From the NCBI GenBank assembly GCA_036397635.1, contig DASWIP010000082.1, positions 1 through 28,445 of the forward strand: a stretch of DNA of 28,445 bases, given 5' to 3'. The translations under genes and the position numbers were made by a program. The notes under the pieces are model-generated. The model was not told the DNA's origin. It searched no databases and saw only the letters and a program-made list of their open reading frames with translations. Each line of letters starts with the position of its first letter. The first letter of the stretch is position 1. The stretch is from DASWIP01 sp036397635. Its GTDB lineage: Bacteria; Actinomycetota; AC-67. This document shows positions 24,751-28,445 of this stretch, one piece after another.

Positions 24751-25989
24751 CTATGGGAGGTCTTTCAGCCCCTCGCGAGGCGCACTCACCAGCGCCGCCA
24801 TGCACCCCTCGGGGTGCTTGTTCTCGAACATCAGTTGGTGGGTCTCGCCGAGCTGCTCGAACGCGAACGTCTGCGACAGGCACGGATCGATCCTGCCGGC
24901 GACGACCAGGTCGTTGAACGCGTAGGCCTGCTCGTCGTTGGCGAAATGCGATCCCTGGAGCCGCTTCTGGCGCATCCACAGATACCGCAGATCCACGGTG
25001 GCGTTGTAACCGCTCGTGCCGGCGCAGATGACAACCATGCCGGCGGTGTCGACCAGGAAGGTGCTCGTCGGGATCGTGCTCTCGCCCGGATGCTCGAAGA
25101 CGATCGTCGGCGCCCGCTTCTCTCCCAGCGCCTCCCAGAATGCCTTGCCGAAAGCCTTCGCCCCGGCCAGCCACTGGTTGTACCCGGCATCGTCGGTCCA
25201 GTGGGGCAGCACCCCCCAGTGGTCGAAGTGCTTGCGGTTGATCACGCCGACCGCACCGAGGCGCCGGCAGAACTCGACCTTGTCATCGCTCGAGACCACA
25301 GCGACCGGCTTCGCACCAGCCAGCGCAGCGATCTGCGTGGCCATCGATCCCAGACCTCCGGCCGCGCCCCAGATCAGCACAGGCTCCCCATCGCCGACGA
25401 CGTTGGGCGGCCAGCCGTGCAGCATGCGGTAGGCGGTGGCACCCACCAACGTCGGCGCGGCTGCCTGCTCCCACGTCAGGTGCGGAGCTTTCGGCATGCA
25501 TTGATGGGCCTGCACCTTGGTGAACTGCGCGAAGGAGCCCCAGTTGGACTCGTAGCCCCAGATACGGAAGGAAGGATGGAACATCGGATCGGTCCCGGCC
25601 GGAACCGCATCCACATCCCATTGGCCGCAATGCACCACGACGTGGTCACCGACCTTGACGTTGGTCACTTGCCCGCCCACGGCGTAGACGACGCCACTGG
25701 CGTCCGACCCACCGATGTGGAAATCGTCGGGCTCACCGAAGCGCGCGTGCACCTTGGTGACGTCGATCGGGACGCCGCGCGCCGCCCATACGTTGTTGTA
25801 GTTGATCCCGGCGGCCATCACGAGCACGAGGACGTCTTGGGGCCCCACCTCGGGGACCGGGATCTCCTCGAGCTGGAACGCCTTCTCGGGGTCGCCGAAC
25901 CGCTCGGGACGGATCACCTGAGCGACCATGCGCCGCGGGATCTCTCCGACGGGTGGGATCTCACCGATCTGGTAGATGTCGTTGGCCAC
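24751..25989 (-). CDS. ccr: crotonyl-CoA carboxylase/reductase
   Basis: The 412-residue protein is a medium-chain dehydrogenase of the crotonyl-CoA carboxylase/reductase type, which reduces crotonyl-CoA with NADPH and fixes CO2 to give (2S)-ethylmalonyl-CoA. Family marks are NYNNVWAARG (residues 63-72), IWGYESNWGSFAQF (143-156), the nucleotide motif IWGAAGGLGSMA (206-217), VFEHPGE and WMRQKRLQGSHFAN. The Asn in NYNN, Glu147 and His348 match residues shown to hold CO2 in Kitasatospora Ccr. The GTG at 25989 has AGGAGG 5 bases upstream; an extension to 26046 is not needed. It is a single gene, 1 base from the converging HTH_42 gene. Confidence 0.93.
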   Translation of the reverse strand: MANDIYQIGEIPPVGEIPRRMVAQVIRPERFGDPEKAFQLEEIPVPEVGPQDVLVLVMAAGINYNNVWAARGVPIDVTKVHARFGEPDDFHIGGSDASGVVYAVGGQVTNVKVGDHVVVHCGQWDVDAVPAGTDPMFHPSFRIWGYESNWGSFAQFTKVQAHQCMPKAPHLTWEQAAAPTLVGATAYRMLHGWPPNVVGDGEPVLIWGAAGGLGSMATQIAALAGAKPVAVVSSDDKVEFCRRLGAVGVINRKHFDHWGVLPHWTDDAGYNQWLAGAKAFGKAFWEALGEKRAPTIVFEHPGESTIPTSTFLVDTAGMVVICAGTSGYNATVDLRYLWMRQKRLQGSHFANDEQAYAFNDLVVAGRIDPCLSQTFAFEQLGETHQLMFENKHPEGCMAALVSAPREGLKDLP

Positions 25990-26066
25990 GGCAGCCTCCT
26001 GGGTGGATGTGCGTTGAAGGATTCCCACCAAGCGCGCTCGGGTCAAACCGGGCTCATCGAAACGGC

Positions 26067-26145
26067 GCTGCCGTCAGGCTCAACGGAGGGCTTGCTCGGG
26101 ACGAGGCTGCCGTCAGCCTCAACGGAGGCGCTTGCTCAGGACGAC
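26067..26145 (-). repeat. 39/40-bp imperfect tandem duplication at the 3' end of the GNAT gene
   Basis: Units at 26067-26105 and 26106-26145 differ at only a few positions and by one base in length. The second unit contains the last codons and stop of the GNAT gene; the first is an extra copy beyond the stop. The second also holds GCCTC-AACG-GAGGC, a small stem-loop at 26116-26129 that the first copy has lost. It arose by local duplication. Confidence 0.7.
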
Positions 26146-26637
26146 GCTGCAGTAGTTGGTGTGGGGGCGCCAGTCGACGTGCTCGATGAACCGGTAACCC
26201 CGGCGCTCGTACAGCGCGATCAGATGCGCCGCGTCGTCCGCAGTGTCGCACGCGACCTCGGCGGCGCCCAGGTCGAGGGCGCGCTGCTCGACCGTGTCCA
26301 GCAGCGCCGCACCGATCCCCCGCCGCTTCAACGCGGGCTCGACGCCGAACTGTTTGAAAACGGCGACATCGGCCCGATCGAGCCACGCCGATCCGGACGC
26401 CAGATCCGGCGGTTGCAGCGTGATCGTGCCCACGATCCGCTGCTCGAGCAGCGCGACGTAGCACTCCCCGCGCGCGATCCGTTTCGCCGTCGTCTCAACC
26501 GATTGATGCGATGCCACATAGCGCAAGCCCATGTCGGCAAGCTCAGCGTACGCGCGGTGCAAGAGATCGGTGAGCGCGACCAGATCGTCCGCAGCGTTCA
26601 GCGCGCGCACCGTCATCCCGTCGAGCTCGCCGGTCAT
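26119..26637 (-). CDS. GNAT-family N-acetyltransferase
   Basis: The 172-residue protein has the GNAT fold: MTVRALNAADDLVALTDLLHRAYAEL at the start, VGTITLQPP as strand 4, and FGVEPALKRRGIGAALLDTVEQRA, where RRGIGAA is the acetyl-CoA pyrophosphate loop. LYERRGYRF is the usual C-terminal helix-strand. The substrate is unknown. I placed the start at the ATG at 26637; ATG at 26616 is nearly as good, and neither has a clear ribosome binding site. The gene is divergent from the acyl-CoA dehydrogenase with only 22 bases between starts, so its promoter must overlap that gene. Confidence 0.85.
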   Translation of the reverse strand: MTGELDGMTVRALNAADDLVALTDLLHRAYAELADMGLRYVASHQSVETTAKRIARGECYVALLEQRIVGTITLQPPDLASGSAWLDRADVAVFKQFGVEPALKRRGIGAALLDTVEQRALDLGAAEVACDTADDAAHLIALYERRGYRFIEHVDWRPHTNYCSVVLSKRLR

Positions 26638-26646
26638 CGTGGGCGA

Positions 26647-26652
26647 TAGGAT
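26647..26652 (+). promoter_or_regulatory. -10 element of the leaderless acyl-CoA dehydrogenase gene
   Basis: TAGGAT ends 7 bases before the ATG at 26660, which lacks a ribosome binding site. The arrangement is the same as for the epimerase and HTH_42 genes. Confidence 0.6.
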
Positions 26653-26659
26653 GGCGCGC

Positions 26660-27820
26660 ATGAGCGATGCATACCAACTCAGCCAGGAGCAGGAGCTGTT
26701 CCGACAAACCGTCCGCGGCCTCGCCGAGGCGAAGATCGCGCCGCGCGCGGCCGAGATCGATGAGACCGACCAGTATCCGGCGGACATGCACGAGCTGCTC
26801 GTGCAGAACGATCTGATGGCGATCGGGTACCCCGAGGAGTTCGGTGGGTCCGGCGGCCCTGTGGACTTCTGCGTGTTCATCGAAGAGATCTCCCGCGTGT
26901 CGGCCGGCGTCTCGTTGATCCCGCTGGTGAACCGGCTGGGCGCGATCCCGGTGATGCTCGCCGGCAACGACGAGCAGCGGAAGGAGCTGCTCGGCGGTAT
27001 CGTGCGCGGCGAACGTCAGATGGCCTATTGCCTGACCGAGCCCGGCTCGGGGTCGGATGCCGCGGCGATGCGCTCGCGCGCTGCTCGGCAGGAAGAAGGC
27101 TGGGTGATCAACGGCACCAAGCGGTTCATCACCAACGCCGGGGTCGCCGATACGTACACGTACTTCGCGGTCACCGACCCCGAGGGCCGTAAGGGCAAGA
27201 ACATCTCGGCGTTCATCGTGCGCGCCGAACGGGCGGGCTTCAGCCTGGGCCGCGAGGAGCACAAGATGGGGATCCGTGGGTCACCCACGCGCGAGGTCAT
27301 CCTGACCGAGTATCTGGCGCCGCCGGAGGATCTGCTGGGCGACGAGCACGCCGGTTTCGGCTACGCGATGCAGACGCTGGACTTCTCTCGCCCCACGATC
27401 GCGGCGCAGGCGCTGGGCATCGCCCAGGGCGCCTTCGATCACGCGCTCGCTTACGCGAAGGAGCGCCAGCAGTTCGGCCAGTCCATCGTCGCGTTCCAGG
27501 GCATCCAGTTCATGCTCGCCGACATGGCGATGGCGATCGAAGCATCGCGCCTGCTGGTGTACAAGGCCGCCGGCAAGGTCGAGCACCGCGACCCCGACGT
27601 GTCCTACTGGGCCGGCATGGCGAAATGCTTCGCGTCGGATACCGCGATGAAAGTCACCACCGACGCAGTCCAGATCCTCGGCGGCTACGGCTACGTGAAG
27701 GAGTATCCGGTCGAACGGATGATGCGCGACGCCAAGATCACCCAGATCTACGAGGGCACCAACCAGATCCAGCGGGTGGTCATCGCGCGCGCCCTCGAAC
27801 GAGGTCAGGCGGGCCGGTGA
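26660..27820 (+). CDS. short-chain acyl-CoA dehydrogenase (butyryl-CoA dehydrogenase type)
   Basis: The 386-residue flavoprotein oxidises acyl-CoA to trans-2-enoyl-CoA and passes electrons to ETF. AYCLTEPGSGSDAAAM and the FITNAG segment bind FAD, and the catalytic base is Glu365 in IYEGTNQIQR, the position used by short- and medium-chain enzymes. GGYGYVKEYPVERMMRDAKI is typical. The methylsuccinyl-CoA dehydrogenase of the ethylmalonyl-CoA pathway is usually about 550 residues with an N-terminal extension, which is lacking here, so a butyryl-CoA or branched-chain substrate is more likely. The DinB gene follows with a GTGA overlap. Confidence 0.92.
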   Translation: MSDAYQLSQEQELFRQTVRGLAEAKIAPRAAEIDETDQYPADMHELLVQNDLMAIGYPEEFGGSGGPVDFCVFIEEISRVSAGVSLIPLVNRLGAIPVMLAGNDEQRKELLGGIVRGERQMAYCLTEPGSGSDAAAMRSRAARQEEGWVINGTKRFITNAGVADTYTYFAVTDPEGRKGKNISAFIVRAERAGFSLGREEHKMGIRGSPTREVILTEYLAPPEDLLGDEHAGFGYAMQTLDFSRPTIAAQALGIAQGAFDHALAYAKERQQFGQSIVAFQGIQFMLADMAMAIEASRLLVYKAAGKVEHRDPDVSYWAGMAKCFASDTAMKVTTDAVQILGGYGYVKEYPVERMMRDAKITQIYEGTNQIQRVVIARALERGQAGR

Positions 27821-28320
27821 CGCGCGTCGACCCGCCCTTTGCCGCCGACGAGCGCACCATGCTCGTCGCGTTCCTCGACTACTACCGGGAGACGATGATC
27901 GCCAAGATCGAGGGGCTCGACGACGCGCAAGCCCGGTGGACGCCGGCGCCGACGGCCAACTCGCTGCTCGGCCTGATCAACCACCTGACCTACGTGGAGC
28001 ATTGGTGGTTCCACGAGTGCTTGTTGGGCAAGCCGCCGGAGCTGCCGGACGTCTTCGGCGAGGACAAGGATGCGGACTTCCGACCGCCCGCCGATCAGCC
28101 GATCGCGTTCACCGTCGATCGCTACCGGCAGGAGTGCACCAGATCCAACGAGATCGTGGTCGCGACATCATCCCTGGACGAGATCTCTAAGAACGAGCGC
28201 GTCAAGAAGCGTGGGATCACGCTCCGGTGGATCCTGGTCCACATGATCGAGGAGACCGCGCGCCACGCCGGTCACGCGGACATCACGCGCGAGCTGATCG
28301 ACGGCGCGACCGGCGACTGA
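27817..28320 (+). CDS. DinB/DUF664 four-helix-bundle protein
   Basis: The 167-residue protein starts at a GTG overlapping the acyl-CoA dehydrogenase stop (GTGA). It has the DinB-like metal-binding pattern of DUF664: LINHLTYVEHWWFHE supplies one histidine and HMIEETARHAGHAD the HxxxH pair. PTANSLLGLINHL is the usual entry to helix 2. Many actinobacterial DUF664 proteins are thought to be mycothiol-dependent detoxification enzymes such as thiol transferases; that is family knowledge and not shown here. The overlap suggests co-translation with the dehydrogenase. Confidence 0.88.
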   Translation: MTRVDPPFAADERTMLVAFLDYYRETMIAKIEGLDDAQARWTPAPTANSLLGLINHLTYVEHWWFHECLLGKPPELPDVFGEDKDADFRPPADQPIAFTVDRYRQECTRSNEIVVATSSLDEISKNERVKKRGITLRWILVHMIEETARHAGHADITRELIDGATGD

Positions 28321-28330
28321 ACGGAAGCGC

Positions 28331-28375
28331 ACCGGATCCGGTCGCCTGGGCGGCTACACTGGTCGCCGGATCCGC
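28331..28375 (+). promoter_or_regulatory. candidate promoter with flanking CCGGATCCG repeats
   Basis: TACACT at 28355-28360 fits TANNNT and would start a transcript near 28367, followed by the Shine-Dalgarno AGGAGG at 28387-28392. ACCGGATCCGGT (28331-28342) is a perfect 12-bp palindrome and a shorter copy CCGGATCCG lies at about 28367-28375, so the -10 is bracketed by two similar sites. GGTCGCC is also repeated on each side. Confidence 0.4.
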
Positions 28376-28398
28376 GGACCGTGAACAGGAGGCAGAAG

Positions 28399-28445
28399 GT
28401 GGTGGCCGGTGAGCATCCCCACCCCGGACCGCGGCGAGCGCGAGA
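28399..28445 (+). CDS. 5' end of a gene running off the right edge
   Basis: AGGAGG stands 6 bases before a GTG at 28399, whose frame stays open to the edge (VVAGEHPHPGPRRAR). A second candidate is the GTG at 28409 in another frame, reading VSIPTPDRGERE, preceded by AGGTGG at 7 bases. The second translation looks more protein-like, the first has the better site. Too short to assign. Confidence 0.35.
   Translation, partial: MVAGEHPHPGPRRAR

Noticed and set aside
24373..26649. 758-residue plus-strand frame across the HTH_42 end, ccr and GNAT
   Set aside because: It crosses three well-supported genes on either strand and its translation is low-complexity; treated as a chance frame.
26660..27820. 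Methylsuccinyl-CoA dehydrogenase identity for the acyl-CoA dehydrogenase
   Set aside because: The protein lacks the N-terminal extension and length of that enzyme and resembles ordinary short-chain acyl-CoA dehydrogenases.

Overview
The window is about 28.4 kb of dense, GC-rich bacterial chromosome. Genes lie close together, often with 4-bp ATGA or GTGA stop/start overlaps, GTG starts are common, and several genes look leaderless. The gene families point to Actinomycetota: an acyl-CoA carboxylase beta subunit with an epsilon-like small subunit, an SseC/DUF1416 protein, a DinB/DUF664 protein, an HTH_42 protein, an LCP protein with a LytR C-terminal domain, and a SpoIIE phosphatase with a STAS partner. 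The exact lineage cannot be read from the window; a deep-branching or uncultured actinobacterium is plausible. I saw no rRNA, tRNA, CRISPR array, insertion sequence or phage gene.

Layout. (1) 1-5856, minus strand: a cell-envelope sugar operon of LCP ligase, RmlD-like reductase, sugar-1-phosphate nucleotidylyltransferase, GDP-mannose 4,6-dehydratase and UDP-glucose dehydrogenase. (2) 5881-8390, minus: ethylmalonyl-CoA mutase followed by a hotdog thioesterase. (3) 8451-9033: a secreted small protein and a strong hairpin. (4) 9154-11256, minus: a SpoIIE phosphatase/STAS pair behind what looks like a SigB/SigF-type promoter. (5) 11333-14168, plus: a double-module 3-hydroxybutyryl-CoA dehydrogenase, an SDR and a small zinc protein. 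(6) 14212-17188, minus: an assimilatory sulfur operon (APS reductase, sulfite reductase, a 52-aa zinc-ribbon protein, SseC) behind a near-consensus promoter with a palindromic candidate operator. (7) 17200-19124, minus: acyl-CoA carboxylase beta and epsilon subunits. (8) 19189-20113: an XRE-nucleotidyltransferase fusion with palindromes on both sides. (9) 20122-22020, minus: methylmalonyl-CoA epimerase, a flippase-like membrane protein, a decayed 5-formyltetrahydrofolate cyclo-ligase and a 42-aa zinc-ribbon protein. (10) 22095-24749, plus: acetoacetyl-CoA thiolase and an HTH_42 protein with a histone-H1-like tail. (11) 24751-26637, minus: crotonyl-CoA carboxylase/reductase and a GNAT acetyltransferase. 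(12) 26647-28445, plus: an acyl-CoA dehydrogenase, a DinB protein and the start of another gene.

How the genes fit together. Thiolase, 3-hydroxybutyryl-CoA dehydrogenase, crotonyl-CoA carboxylase/reductase, ethylmalonyl/methylmalonyl-CoA epimerase and ethylmalonyl-CoA mutase are core steps of the ethylmalonyl-CoA pathway for C2 assimilation. Here they are spread over about 20 kb in separate transcription units instead of one cluster. The carboxylase and acyl-CoA dehydrogenase connect to the same C3/C4 acyl-CoA pool. Mesaconyl-CoA hydratase, methylsuccinyl-CoA dehydrogenase of the usual long type, and malyl-CoA lyase are not in the window.

The best leads for something new are: the two dehydrogenase modules with apparently different cofactor signatures, the possible self-feeding stress-sigma promoter in front of the partner-switching genes, the cysteine operon with its tiny zinc-ribbon protein and unexplained operator, the twin GTTCCGCGGAAC palindromes, and the leaderless XRE-nucleotidyltransferase gene whose operators overlap its promoter. 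I did not find a complete, clearly novel multi-gene system.
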